NCBI GenBank assembly: GCA_950295325.1
Contig: OX485805.1
Coordinates: forward strand, 10,912,501-10,976,500
Reading direction: 5' to 3'
DNA length: 64,000 nucleotides
Source of the DNA: Polytrichum commune
Lineage: Eukaryota > Streptophyta > Polytrichopsida > Polytrichales > Polytrichaceae
Shown here in pieces: positions 20,261-33,656 of the stretch. The translations under genes and the position numbers were made by a program. The notes beneath the pieces are model-generated. The model did not search any database. It was not told the origin of the DNA and saw only the letters and a list, made by a program, of their open reading frames with translations. The stretch's first letter is position 1; each line of letters begins with the position of its first letter.

Positions 20261-23200
20261 ATGAAAGTATCCTTGCATGAATTTGAATTGCCTCCTAGAC
20301 CATCTTCCTTTCAGATGCTCTCTTCAAATCCACCATGCATTCGAACCATGAGCCCTAGCAAGCATTTCCTAACCCCCAAATCTCTTCAAACGTCGTAAAT
20401 TCACAAACCCCAAGAATCTGAGCTACTCGCAATGAGCTCATCCGCCCTTTTCTCCCAATGAGATATTTCTAACTTACATCTTCCATCCAACTACTTTCTT
20501 TTTCAAGTTTCCAGTCACCGCCACCGAGCAACCTCCACCCTTGCTATTTGGGTAGCTAGTATCAATCCCCAAAGCTTTTCTGCCCGGAGAACCAAAGATT
20601 GCATCCTCTAGCTCCGAATTTCAGAACGAGGCCATGACAATGTCAGGACTTTCGGTGATTCCCACGGCAGCAATAACCGCAGGGACGCTGAGAAGCGCTA
20701 GAAGCAACAGGTGAAAGAAGGAAAAGTGAAGCAGTTGTCGGCAAAAGAAGCAAGCTATGCGAGAAGAGAAAACAAAAACCTAAGGATGGGAGGGGAAAAA
20801 GGTCCTTGTTACTTTAAGATGAACGAATCATTTCAAAACCCTAATACTGCCTCTTTCCCCGATATTACCTTGACACCTTGTACATGGTTCATACTACCCT
20901 ATAAGGTTGCTAACGAAAATCGTTAATCCTAGTTAATCCTAATTTCATCCAATATGAAAACTTATGATATGTAGTATAGTAACAGTATCATACAAGTACA
21001 ATTATTGTATACTTTTTAAAGGCCTTCCATATATGTACGTAACTATAAATTATAACATGTATACCATATGTATACGTAATACGGCAAGGTCCAAATCAAT
21101 ACCCCTTCTGTGCACTTGCGTATACTCGTACATGTTTAGTACAGTGCACCCCCCGAGCAAAATATACCATATGGCACTAATTACAATATTTAGTGCACTT
21201 GGCTCAAGGGTCGGCAATAAGTATGGGTGAGTGTTGAGGGAGAGGTTACAATGGGCGTGTCAAATTCTAGAAAGAGTTGGTGAAGATTGATAAAGATAAG
21301 TTAGACTTCAAGAAACATGAGTTAGATGCACTGTAGTTAGTGAGTGTTGTGAGCCCTTGTAGACATGTTAAGGCTCGTGACACTCCAGTTGTAGGACGGA
21401 TGGAATAATGTTGTAAGAGGCTAGATATGGGGTAGAATGGAATGGGGAAGGCTAGGAGGAATGGAATAATATCATAAAACACTTGCTCAGCAACTACCCA
21501 ATGGCCTAGTCAAGTACCCCCTATATGACCACATTGAGAAGCTAGTACATGTTATGAAAAACATTGCTACTATATTTATATTATGATAAAACTATTTTAA
21601 AATTTTATTGGCAACGTGCTTCCATTTGCTAAATTACTTTTGCCCTTACTTATACAATTGAGGATGCTATATATAGGTTTTATAAGTCAAAGGGTTGGTT
21701 TAAGCACCCTCTTCCTTAGGGCCACTTCAAACACAAGCCAAGGGTTGTGACCGTGTTATTATGGAATCCTTGATTCTCATCCAAAGGCCATACCACTGAC
21801 ATTGTTTGCCGGGATTTGCATCATGCCTACCTCTTGGAGGTGGGCTTGATGTAAATTCCGACAAACCAGGAAACACTATATATAATTTGCCATGTAGGAA
21901 TCCATGTAGATTCACCCATGATAATTTCTTTGGGCCCTTAAACCTACACCTTCTAGTGTGAAATGAACTTGAACGGTCTCGACCTTTTCAACCAATGAGA
22001 GATCTTAGAATGTAATGGTCACGGGCCTTTAACCTTGTGTGTGAAGTGGCCATTACTTATGATGGCAAGGAATGAGGAGGAAGCTACTTCAAGGTTACAT
22101 TGTTGTTGTTTTTATTTGTTGTTAGTATTTAGAACTTAGACATAACATCATTAAGCAGTGTGCAGTCGTTCATGTGGACCCCGAGAATATAACCATGGGA
22201 TGACATAGCTAGGGCACAGTCATATTGAACGCATACTGCTCAATAATGTTATGGATGCAAATGGTATTTGAGTTTAGAAAAGAAACCAAACGTGACGGTG
22301 GGGGAGGGAGGGAGGTTTGCATGATTGCGATTTTACATCCATCTAATTGTACATTCCATTCATAGGTCAATTCGTCATCCTTATGTAAATGTAGTAGAAG
22401 ATGCACTGAGGGACCTCGATGTAAACCCACAAATTCCAATGAATCGTGGTCTTGTGAACTTAAAATACCAAAAATTGCATTGAAGAAATAGCAAAATCAT
22501 AATGTAGTCTTTTGGAATCCATTACCCAAATCCTACATTAGAGTTACAGTGGACTACATGATGGGCGAGAGGAGAGATGGATGACAAGTTGCGAAAGCAA
22601 AAGAGACATCCATCAAGACATACATCAACTCGCTAGTTATAGGACATAATTGGTATGTTTATGAATGTAAGGGCATCATAGATTGACCCTTGACTATTTT
22701 CAACATGTGTGGGCCAAGAATGACTATGCATGGACTACCTTCATTCGTGTGCTCCGTCTTAGTGAATACATTCCTACTTTTATTATCTCTTCTAGTATTG
22801 GCAAGTGTATTTGTGCTAAAATGTAGGTGATGGATGAAATGGCCTTTGTGTGGATAGAAAAGTGCAAGAGAGTTCTTGAAAGTGCCCCTCCACTTGGACA
22901 AGCGACTTGTTATGAGAACTTAGAGGGGTCTTCCAAATCTCACCTTCCTTCTTTACAATTATGAGAATAGACATCTCTATGATTTCTAACACAAAGTAGT
23001 CGCACCCAATGTTTCTTGTTGACTCTTTAAATTGATTTGTTTTTATACATTTTCTCCCATGAGTTGCAATGGACATGTTTTCTTCTAGTGATAATCAATG
23101 TGAGCCACTTTCATTGTTTAGTACAAAGTGAAAATAACGTGGGTCCAAGACCTAGGTCTTCCTTTCAATCTTCCATCATAAGCAACATAGATTGAAATAT

Positions 23201-24521
23201 TCACCCACATCAATTTCTTAGAAAAATAATCCACGTAGCCCACACTAACTTCAAACCATAGATTTAGCATGGGCTGTAAATAAGCATGGCCCACATCAAT
23301 TCTCAATATGAGAAATAATATGAGCTCTAGAGAATCAATGCAACCCACACTAATAGAACTATTTAGTGTAGTGTCATGCAAAAATGTTGGACTATACAAT
23401 ATTACAATGATGGTTTAGTGGATGAGCTTGGATGATACTCATGTTGACATTTTTTGGCCTATACAAAAATATGTACATGGACCATGCATTTTATTATTGA
23501 TGTTCTTGGCAACATGGCCTCAAATGGTGCTTGAGTGCATTTAAGGGTTAATATGACAGTTGCTTACTAAACGTGTGTAGATGCTCCACACTAAGAGAGA
23601 GAGAGAGAGAGCCTAGTAATTAAAGAGGATATGGTCTCATAGTTACGAACCGTATAGGTTCCATGTTCCTACCCTTTGGTTGGAAACGAAAAAACAATTG
23701 GTCGAGATCATCGACGATGAAGAGACTGAGAAGGCGAGAGGATTTGATAGTTGGAATTCCAGTAAGTATTGTGCCTCATTGGAGGTATTATAGTGAATTC
23801 ACTCTAATACTATAGAGTACTAAACATGAATTAGTTAAGGAAGGGTAATTGAACTCATTAGACAATCGTCTTGAAATACAAATGGGAGAAACATTCTAAT
23901 GATCAATAGGTAAAGGAGTGTGTGTGTGTGTGTGTCCAAATTAGAAAGAAAGAAATTAATGAATCCCGCCATGAGCCTTTAACTTGCATATGTGGTTTGG
24001 CCTATTGTTGCAATTCGTGAATGCTATAAATACTTTGGCCAAGACTAGGTAAAAGACCATTGTCGGATGATGCAACTAAACAATAATTAATAAAAGAAAA
24101 TTGATAATCATGGAAGGACAACTATATTGCCTTTTCAAGTTAAATTATAAGGATTTAATCAACACAAGATTATTGACTATAACAAAGGGTCCTTTGCTTT
24201 ATTCAAAAGACTAAAATGAGATATTTTATGCAAGACTATTGTCAATGGTTGTGCCTATGTTTGTACACCGCACTTGGTCCAAATAAAATGAACTCACTGC
24301 CAGACTATTGCTTAGGTAAATAATGTGATTTGAGAGACAACCACAATTGCATGTATTGTTATGAGAGTTTATAAGCCTTTATCCTATCAATCAACATCCA
24401 ATTTCCAGTTCAAAACCAAAATAACATGAAATAATCATGTGATTGTCCTAATAAAACTTATTTGCGACATCTAGATGATATATGAATCACCTTTTAAGCC
24501 TTCCCCAATTGTTTCCCTGAT
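20261..24521. other. intergenic, AT-rich
   Basis: No gene is recognised. It holds simple repeats (GA)n at 23594-23611 and (GT)n at 23919-23935. Short repeated words such as CCCACATCAATT and GCCCACACTAA occur at 23200-23350, ending in ATTTAGTGTAGTG, which resembles a CACTA-like MITE end. ORFs are short and without domain features. Confidence 0.3.
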
Positions 24522-24555
24522 TTATCACTATATTCGTTAACAAATATAGTGATAA
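24522..24555. other. perfect 13-bp stem-loop followed by T run
   Basis: TTATCACTATATT and AATATAGTGATAA pair perfectly around the 8-nt loop CGTTAACA. A run of nine T follows directly. The stem is AT-rich. Its function is unknown; it could be a remnant of a small foldback element. Confidence 0.7.
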
Positions 24556-24564
24556 TTTTTTTTT

Positions 24565-27500
24565 CATATCCAAAATCCTAACTACAACCACTTTGCACTA
24601 GCCCATATGACATAATAGATTTGTAGCCCACCATACTTGGGGGCTACATATACTCAAATCAAACAATAGGGAGCTATATTATAAAAATCTTAGAGCTTTG
24701 TACCAACTTGCCTAGAACTAGATTGCATGCAATGTGATGGATAATAATGAAGTTTCATTTCACACATCATGAATTCTAATAAGTTTTAAAGAAAAATATG
24801 GGGGGGGGGGTACTAACATGTCAAGGAATCATTATTATCCATTAAAAAACCAAAAAATAGATATCGTTATTGGGTCACCATGTAGCGGAATTGGGCATTT
24901 CTACCTTAGAATGCAATTTAGGTGTGGATCATCCACTAAATGGTACCACGGTAGCTTATACATTCAACCTCCCATCATCTTTGGATTCATTAATTGCAAA
25001 GTGGATCAACACTCCATAAACTATAAAATTTGATCTTAAATTTCATTGAGGGCTCTTATACTTTCCCTTGACTTTATGAATAGTTTTTAAACTAATAAAT
25101 AAGGGTTTGTTTACACAAAAGCCATTAGGTGATGGCTCTTAAGAATCCTTAAATTCTCATTAGTTGAGAGTGTCACATGACCTCACTTTAGATTTACATG
25201 AGGGCAATTTTGGACTACGATCCATAATATTATCAGTGGATGAAAAATCTACAAAGAATCCCACATTGGTAAGTATGGATGATGTTGGCCAAAATTGCAG
25301 GGGATTATTTTTTGGGAGACCTCTTGAAGGTAGGCTTGGTGGAATGTGTGGCGAGAATTTTGGTTCACACTAAGGGCTTGTGCCCTCCAAAAGACTCTGG
25401 GCTATAGTATGTGGAGTTCTCTATACACTCATCTAGAAAGTGGAGTGTCATGATCATTTAAGAGCCATGGCATGATGCCTTTAGTGTAAACATGCCCTAC
25501 TAATAAGTGCATGTGAATGTCAAGTGTCATGAGGTGACATTAATGATGAAGTTGTTGACCATTATTGTAACCTAGCATACACCTCAAAATAGGGTAAGTG
25601 ACACTTTGACATGCGTGACATTAATCAACACTAAATACCATAGAGGCGTGCTTGAAAAAGAAAATCCGTCAATAGTAATGCGAATCTTAGGGCCACTCTA
25701 CTCACAAACCATGAAAAATCTAAGGGCCCTTGAAAATCATCCAAAGACCGTACCATCGGGAAAAAAAAAATTCAATCTTGCAATGAGGTGGGTCCTCAAG
25801 CTTAGTGTAAAGTTAAGAACGATCTTGAAACTAGTATATTGCCATTGCGGAGATCCAAACTCAAACACATGTTAAAAATTGCATTGATATTTAGTCAACG
25901 TGATCCCAATGGAATTGAGCTTAGAGTGGTGATTGTGTCCAAATGCCTAGGTGGAATTTGATGGGTGGTAGCTTGTTGGAGAATGGTAGCTTGGTGGAAT
26001 TTGGTGGGTGGAATTCTCAAGAATGTGAGCAAGGTTGACTTCTCATTTACTTTAATTAAGCAAGATATGGACACAAGAAGTATCTAACCTTTGAGGGCTC
26101 ATTGGGCTTGAGAAAGAATTACCATGCATCACCATCAACATGGGCATGCCCCAACTTTTACTTTTCGCATAGAGGGCCGTGTCGCAAAATTTAGTTCGTT
26201 ACACACGTTTAGTGTTTGCCGCGGTCTTCCAATTTGCTTTGCTTTATTGGCTCTGTCTGTAGGACAGAGACTATGCATCAACTTCTTCGTTTCAAGAGCA
26301 AATTTCCTAACCACTTTGTGTTCACACTTGGATGTTACTTGTTCTTGTTATGTTTGGTCCACTTTATTTAATGTGGATGTTATATATATTTTATATATAG
26401 TATATATATATAAAAGTGCTCCCTAAAATGCATTGAAAGAAATCTAGTTAACTATAGTTATTTCGGCAGTTCTTGATTATTTGTTTTAATAATTTTGGGT
26501 GATAAATGAGCAGCTTCAATCCTTGACCCGTATTTGAGAAGAAGGTGCACAAAATTCAAGAAAGGTTTGGTATAGTGAATAGCCATGAGCAAAGTAATCA
26601 GCTACAATTGTAGTCTTTCATATCAAAGGACAGAGCCTCACGGTTCTACTGTTTTCTTGTTTCCTGAGACCAACTTCTAGAACTAAAGATAAAACCAATT
26701 GTCCTTCATTCACTTTCAAATGCCTTTTGGGAGTTGCTTAGAATTTGTAAGGTGGACAAACTTGTATGCCCATCAGGCACAGTGATTGCGGAGATTTTGG
26801 GGCATAACCGGTTGAGATCATCCTAGTGTTTGCAAGTCCAACCGGTTACATGTTGACATCCTCCGGTTTCCTTTTATTAAATTGGGGTATATTCTATAGA
26901 TTCCTCTAAAATGATCGGTAATTTTCCTGCAGTCTTATGAACCTCAACCGGTTGTTTCTCAAACTCCACCGGTTCATCTGTAACTAACCGCCGGTTTTCC
27001 CCAATCATAGATCAGGCACACTCCCTCTCCCATCCACTTTCAAAGTCGAAGTAGAAACTGAATCAAGACTATGCATCGTACACTTGTATTCTAAAGACTC
27101 AAAGTGCAACAAACTAAGCATATTACCAAGGAAAGATTGCAAGTCCCTTAATAAACATGATGCCCACAATTGACATATTATTGTTCACCACCAATTCATC
27201 CTCCTTTGTTTAACCCCTAAAGGATGTCATGGTCTTAGAAGCGATTGTGCATTTCCATATATTGGGATTGCTAACCAATAGGCTTTATATTTGGAATAAC
27301 TCCCTTTTGGTAATATCTTGGCGTGACACATCACTCTTTTTTTAATTCAATGATGTAATGATCCCCCCCCCATACCTAAGGCCTTTTGATGGTTGGACTC
27401 TATGTACAATTCTCACACTCTTGTAGTGTATAGACACATGAAGGACTCTTCCATACATGATTTTCTATGTACAATATTACCCTAGCCAAGCACCTTACGA

Positions 27501-28613
27501 TAAGGTGATGTGTCCTTCCCTTATTACACTAAATGTACCGATTAGTGAGGGTGGTACTAATTCAAGACACACGCATAATCTAGCCAAATCTCAAAGTTAC
27601 TGAGGGCTCAATTTTGATTGAGTGACATTAAATGCATGAATACATGCTCATTTACCATAGATTTAAGAAAATTAGTGCATGCCATATGCTTGTTAGTGAA
27701 TAGTGCCAAGTGCCGGTACTTTCATGCCAAGTGCTAGAACTTTCCTTGAATAGTGCCAAATGTTGAGTTGAACAATGCTTTCAAGATCTTTTGGTGGCAC
27801 TAATTTCGAAGCAGAAAGGAATTTAGTATCACCTTCACTAATTTCCCACAATCACTAATTGGTATATTTTGTGTAGCAAGTGATATGCAACCTAGGCACT
27901 TGGAGTGCATGGTCTATTTGTGTACCATGTCTTCAACTTACGTATCTACATGTCAATAATCTACATCATCCTTAGAACCCTTTGCATATGAACCACACAA
28001 TAGATAGAATTGGCGATGAGCATGAAATCGTACAATGACCCACCCACAATTTTTTTTTGATTGTGGCAATGTTTGGTGAAGTCACAATAAAAATAACAAA
28101 ACAAAACAACCAATGTGTAGATTTCACCTAGTGTCAAATCATTTGCGTATGCTAATACAAGCTTTGTACACAACCCATACAAAACTCGTCGAAAACCTTT
28201 AGGGGTTCAAGGCATTGCATGAACTAATATGTTGTGGGAAGAGAGATCTACAATAGCCATCAAAATGACACAAATCCCAATTTGTAATTGTTTCAAAACT
28301 AAAGTTCAAGAACATGGCATGGCAAAAAGCAAGTTTGAATGCAGATGACATTTACTGCAGAGGATTGCCCAATTTCATCTTTAATGATGCCAAAATGTAG
28401 TTTCCACATGGGATTCAAGCGGTTTCAACCATTGTGGGAATGACAGGTGACATAATTTTTTTTTAAATAATTTTTGGTTAGAATAGAGAGAGCCCTCTAT
28501 GGTACTCCTCTTTCAAAATAAAAGCAAAAAGTTGATACACCTACAAAGTGCAAATAACTTCCAAAATTTCCAGGTGCTTAGAAATCCATTTGAAAATCTT
28601 GTCTTCCAACAGG
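24565..28613. other. intergenic, AT-rich
   Basis: No gene is recognised. It contains a G10 run at about 24799-24808, a TATATA stretch at about 26380-26413, and a cluster of ACCGGTT motifs at 26805-26998 listed separately. Confidence 0.3.
26805..26998. repeat. cluster of ACCGGTT motifs
   Basis: Within about 190 bp there are three AACCGGTT palindromes, one CACCGGTT and two half sites (TCCGGTTT, GCCGGTTT). The surrounding DNA is AT-rich, so the cluster stands out. The purpose is unknown; subterminal binding repeats of a transposon or an LTR remnant are options. Confidence 0.5.
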
Positions 28614-28983
28614 TAATAGAGTTATCCTCTAACTCATCATGACTTTTGGTAGGGAGTTGGTTGTTTTTCATACAACACCTTCCATGTTTTTTTGCAAGTA
28701 TTTGGTGCATGCTTGGAGATAGTGTGGAGGTTTGGACAAAGAAAGATTTATATTGAGGGTCAAACTCATTTTGGCATGCCATGAGGTGCTAAAATGACTT
28801 TAGCCCTCAATGGACTGAAATGAGTTTCTCTTCATTCAAATTCAAACACTGCCTCAGAGCATGCACCCCACTGCAAGTGCAAAGAGATTGCTCACATTGT
28901 ATGCAGAACAACCACTGGAAATTCACAGGGGACCAACTCCTGACGAAAAGCCCCATTGAATGAGGGATAACTCTAATGTAAGA
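28614..28983. mobile_element. foldback MITE family A, best copy
   Basis: This is a ~370-bp palindrome. The left end AGAGTTATCCTC and the right end GAGGGATAACTCT are inverted. Inner blocks are also inverted: GGGAGTTGGTTGTTTTTCAT against GTATGCAGAACAACCACTGG, TGCATGC against GCATGCA, and ATTGAGGGTCAAACTCATTT against AAATGACTTTAGCCCTCAAT. The centre is TTTGGCATGCCA. It has no coding capacity. It defines the family also found at 1066, 1508, 2930 and 34905, and in shortened tandem form at 12773-13633. Confidence 0.8.
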
Positions 28984-30863
28984 GCTTGAGATGCGCTTGA
29001 AATCTCTCCTCAGCTGATAATTATTTGAGAAGGTACAGAATGACTTGTAAATTGCAACCTGCAATGCTCCTGTTCTTTGGATCTGATTACATCAAGTGAT
29101 GTAACAGGTAGCATCAAATGCATTCCACCCATTCAACTGTTAGTTATGTTGAAATTCGAGCATTATTACAATCAAGTTGAGCGGAAGTATTTCTCATAAC
29201 AATCAAGTTCCTACAATGCATCTGCATATTCGCTCTAGGTGACAATAACCCCTTCAAAATCTTTTCCTCTGTACACAAGCTCGAGCCTCCAATGTTAAGA
29301 CCCTGGGGTGTCTGGACAAAGGATAGTTTTCATTCAACTTACCTGTTGTAACGAAATTGCAAAGTTGTTCATTTTAAAATTCCAGCATCTACACTCCAAT
29401 TTTCATGATGGTATGCGGATCCTCTGCTTCATCTTATGTTGGATATATCACATAATACAAAGGAAAGGATAATAAGAAAAATCAAACTTGTGGTTTTTCC
29501 ATACACCCCCCACACGAAGAAAGTAAGGATGAAGCCTCAACTTATCACAAAGCAAATCGTTTGACGAATCTTGTACTCACTTTAGCAAGCTTAATTCGGT
29601 TACTTGTTTAAATCGAACACCTATATTTGAGTGGTGGGTAGTTAGGTGCAGATCTAAGAATGGAGATCGGAAAGGCATCATGTATCTATAAGAGATTAGA
29701 CTACATGCTCCAAATTTGTAAACCATTCTAGGCTTAATAAATAGTCAACAGAATGAGGGGGACCTATGTGGCTCCCATTCTTATAGCTCACTATTAGTGG
29801 ACTTTGATAACTGTTTGAGATTCTAACAATTTGAGATTAGCTGCAAAATTTCTAGATTGATGCTGGCCTCTTCGGGTACATTTGCAGATGAACATAAATT
29901 TCAACCTTGTGAATCTGAGTATTATTATGTACCAAACAACTAACAGTAAGCAAATAAGGTCTATCGACCTTATGTACTTCCATACAAAGAATCAACTGAA
30001 AAACCTCAAAACAATAAATTTTAGGCAACTTACCACACTGTGAAAATCAGACCTGTAGGATCACTCAAGAGCCAAGGGATTAATCAGGAAATCCAGGAGC
30101 TGAAAGCACGAAAGCCCAATACTCGGAGATTCGCACCAACTCAGCATGAGCTGATGATTTCTGCATTTCTGAATTGAAAACAACAATACAAAATGTGTAG
30201 GTACCCTCATCATCCTGCCAGCACTATGCTCTGGCAGAAGAAAAAGACTCAACATCATCAGAATTTTGTTGTTGTTGCCATGCCAGAATCTATGAACAAT
30301 CAGAGCAGGTGTACAATACGAAGTAGCCGCGCCTAATCAACTCCAGACTGTGTACCTACTTGTCCTATTTTCCCAGGAATGCTGCAAGCATCTCTGTGGC
30401 TAATGGAAAAATTACAAAGAGCTCACCTAAGCACATTTTGTACAGAAACTTCTTCTTCGCCTTCTTGAGAAATGCCCCTTCCCATGGATACCATGAAACT
30501 GACATTTCATAGTCCTGTAGAACCCAAACCTCCAAAGTTGGGCATACCTTTTCCCTTCAGCAAGACCGTCTGAAATGCAAATTACCCATTGAAGATGAGA
30601 CAAGTTGGACTGATTGTCTTAAAAATCCTGGTTCTTCAATGGAACTTCAACCATAGAATTGAAGCTAAAGTATGTCTAGAAGACAATCTTGCGGCTCCTG
30701 AGAGTAGAGTAGACATAGCCAACCACATCATCTTTGGGTGTGTTCATAGAATGAGCGTCAATTTCGAACCAACAGCCCTGTCAAAGCCCCAGAAACATCA
30801 AATGCACATCAGATGCTGGGAATTTCGGTTTTGTGCGACAAAATCCTCAAGGTCTGGGGATCA
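28984..30863. other. intergenic and 3' side of the BASS2-like gene
   Basis: No gene is recognised. The part next to 30864 is likely 3' UTR of the minus-strand carrier gene. Confidence 0.3.
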
Positions 30864-32144
30864 TCAAATTTCATCTCCAGCTGCTTCCCGGGATCGCCAG
30901 AACCTTGCTAGGGCACTCCCAATGATGGAGTGACAAACACTGGAAACAGCACAAGGGACAGCCGTCAAAGGGCTAGCAAAATGCTGGCTAGCCAAAACAA
31001 CACCAAGAACCGAGTTTTGCATGCCAACTTCGATGGAGATCGTCCTTGAGGTCGATTCCTCAAACCCTAAGAGCTTCGACATGATGTAGCCGAAGAAAAA
31101 CCCGGCAGAGTGAAGTGCAACCACGGCAACAAGCACCTGTAATCCCGAAACCCTAATTGTGGCAGCACTCTGAGAGATCGCCCCTGCACAGATAGCCGCA
31201 ACGGTGATAACCGCAACGGATGGCGCCAAAGGGCTAATCCTACGAACTAACCCCGGAAGGTAATGTGCAAGGAGTGCACCTGCAATCACAGGTAACAAAA
31301 CAACTTGAATGGTGGAGACAAAGAGAGATTTGGCATCTACTGCGACATATTGCCCTACGAGCTTAGCCGTTAACATTGGGGTCATCACAACTGCTAAGAA
31401 TGTGCTTGCGGCTGTCATGAGTACAGATAAGGCCACATTGCCTCGAGCTAAGTATGTCACCACATTGCTGGCTGTGCCTCCGGGACAACATGCTACCAAA
31501 CATAACCCTGCTGCATATGGCGCAGGAAGGCTTAAAGCTTTGCTGACCAAAGCCCCTGCGGCTGGCATCACTGTGTATTGCAAAATCACCCCTGCCAGAA
31601 GCTCCCTTGGCATGGCTATGGCGCCTTTGAAATCTTCGAGGGAGATTGTCATCCCCATCCCAAGCATTGTGATGCTTAGCCCTACGATTTGTACTGGCCC
31701 TTGGATCCATGTGAATGCTGTGGGGCGAATCATTCCTGCTGCGCACGCGGCTGCTACCCATAGTGGAAACCCTGATGACAATGCTTCCCCGAACTCCTCG
31801 ATCCGCTTCCCTAATCCTCTATCATCTGAACTTGCAATTGCTGATGATGCATCTTCTTCGGGCGTGTTGTGTTCGTTCAGGCTTGCAGAGGTGGTCGTTT
31901 CCTTCCTAAACCCTAATGAGGTGGTGAACTTGGTGAAGCTAACCCCTCTTTTGGAGGTTAAGAACGGGGTTAACCTTTCGAGAGATGATGATGAGCGGCG
32001 GGAATTGATGATGATGCTTCCCGGGATATTGTTGATAATGCTCCGGACGGTGTTTCGGTTTTTGATGTTGGCAATGTGATGAGCTTGGATGGGATGCGAT
32101 AAGGACATGATGCGGGAAGAGGGGAGGGCCATTGCAACCTCCAT
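30864..32144 (-). CDS. BASS2: BASS2-like plastid sodium:pyruvate cotransporter, intronless
   Basis: A bile acid:sodium symporter (BASS) family carrier. By its best-matching motifs it is closest to BASS2, which imports pyruvate with Na+ across the plastid inner envelope. The frame is open from 32210. I prefer the ATG at 32144 (426 residues) because the leader then looks like a chloroplast transit peptide: Ser/Arg-rich, few acids, with SRRSSSSLERL. About ten membrane spans follow from FPLWVAAACAAGMIRP. Diagnostic stretches are VGLSITMLGMGMTISL, ACCPGGTASNVVTYLARGN, VALSVLMTAASTFLAVVMTP and ISIEVGMQNSVLGVV. It ends PCAVSSVCHSIIGSALARFW and a short tail. The whole coding region is one exon, whereas BASS2 genes in flowering plants as I recall have several. 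The open frame on the other strand (31309-32079) is its shadow. Confidence 0.88.
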   Translation of the reverse strand: MEVAMALPSSRIMSLSHPIQAHHIANIKNRNTVRSIINNIPGSIIINSRRSSSSLERLTPFLTSKRGVSFTKFTTSLGFRKETTTSASLNEHNTPEEDASSAIASSDDRGLGKRIEEFGEALSSGFPLWVAAACAAGMIRPTAFTWIQGPVQIVGLSITMLGMGMTISLEDFKGAIAMPRELLAGVILQYTVMPAAGALVSKALSLPAPYAAGLCLVACCPGGTASNVVTYLARGNVALSVLMTAASTFLAVVMTPMLTAKLVGQYVAVDAKSLFVSTIQVVLLPVIAGALLAHYLPGLVRRISPLAPSVAVITVAAICAGAISQSAATIRVSGLQVLVAVVALHSAGFFFGYIMSKLLGFEESTSRTISIEVGMQNSVLGVVLASQHFASPLTAVPCAVSSVCHSIIGSALARFWRSREAAGDEI

Positions 32145-33656
32145 AGCTGATAAATTAGCTGCTACAATCACAGATTGATCGCCCCTTCGGACAACAAACA
32201 AACCGAACAAGGCGAGAGAATGTACTTACCTATACTCCTGAAAAAAGAATTCTTGCTATCTCACCTACTACCAAGACTGCCTAAAATCAACAAATTCCTG
32301 CTACGGAGTGTCGGTTTCAAGGATGTGTCACCCTTTGTACACTACCACTGCTCCAGGTGCTCTGAGACAAGGTGCATAAGGCGTGGGACTGGAATATGGA
32401 TCCCGGATTCATGCCATGCATGCATCCAAAGTTGAAACCAATTTGACATTGATGTGAAGAAAAGATTCTCAAATGATAATGTAGGAGTGTACTACTCATT
32501 CTCCAGGCATGACATCACCCAAGCTTAAAATAGGTCTCTTATGCAATGTGCTACTTACACAAGTGGAGGTGGTACCTTAACATTCTCTGGTGTACATTCT
32601 ATGTGCGAACATCGGCTGTGTCAGATTTGAGAACGTTTGAGAAATTGTACATCGGTTAGTTAAACACAAAAACTTGCATGAGCTCAGTTGTGTGTTATGT
32701 TGCTTAATTGCTACCATAATTAAGTAGTGCTTAATTACTTCTGATCACAGATAAGCACGAGAGTATTAGTATAATCGACCTGCATTATGTATCATTTTAA
32801 ATCATTTTAAATCATTTATCCGTAGAAAAATTTGACTACTTGGGGGTTGTTGGTATGGGATCGGATGACCGCTGTTCCGAAAGTTCTGCACAAGGCCATT
32901 CATGTGATCTCAGTGACTCATCGCAAAATTCTCATGCAGGCAGACTCCACTAATTCAACCGGATTACGCTGAAAATTCACATGGATTTCCACTAACTTAA
33001 GTCGGGGAAAAAATATGAAGACATTTTCTGAATCCTATCATTTCTCCAATCCTACGTGGTAACTTACAACTCGGAAGTACTTTATACCGGTTCCAATATA
33101 AGAGGTTTCAAAATAATAGAAACTACAGTGCTAGGTTCAATAATAAACATAATTACGTCGAGTAGAGCATTTACCTAATTGCAATGATTCTAAATGGTTG
33201 AAACTTGGCTAGGTTTAGAGTTATCTTATTTATTTAGTTAACATTCCATGTGCTTCCACTCATGAATCCAACATCATCTTCAAGGGCATCGAAGTAAGTT
33301 TAGTTCATCTAAAAGCTGGCTGGGGAGTACTTTTGGGGCGATGCATGCATATGGGAATTTGAAGCCAGCTTCACACATTTGGCTATCCGACCAGATAACA
33401 TCATCCACATTTGCAGGCAGCAGTTACTGTGGGCCAGAAGTCTTTCCTCCAAAGATAAAAGTCTCAAAATCTCATCCATTCCCCTAATCCCTTTCCATCC
33501 GGCCATGCTCCACAAGCCAAACAGGCACAGACACCCTCGGTTCCACCTTCAAAACACAGACACAGACACAGAGGGAGGAGAGAGATTTTGAGAGATTTTG
33601 AGAGAATTTCGTTTGTTTTTGTTTGTGGAGAGGTTTGCAATATCGCTGCTTAGGCT
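32145..33656. other. divergent promoter region between BASS2-like and HPR1 genes
   Basis: About 1.5 kb separates the two divergently transcribed genes. No repeat is recognised. Just before the HPR1 start, 33545-33605 has short direct repeats (CAGACACAGACACAGA and two GAGAGATTTTGA units), probably in the 5' UTR. No specific control element could be assigned. Confidence 0.35.

Noticed and set aside
23594-23935. Simple repeats as markers of a gene border
   Set aside because: (GA)n and (GT)n runs are common in plant intergenic DNA and nothing nearby is coding.
31309-32079. 256-residue open frame on the plus strand
   Set aside because: It is the complement of the BASS2-like gene, which has clear family motifs; this frame has none.
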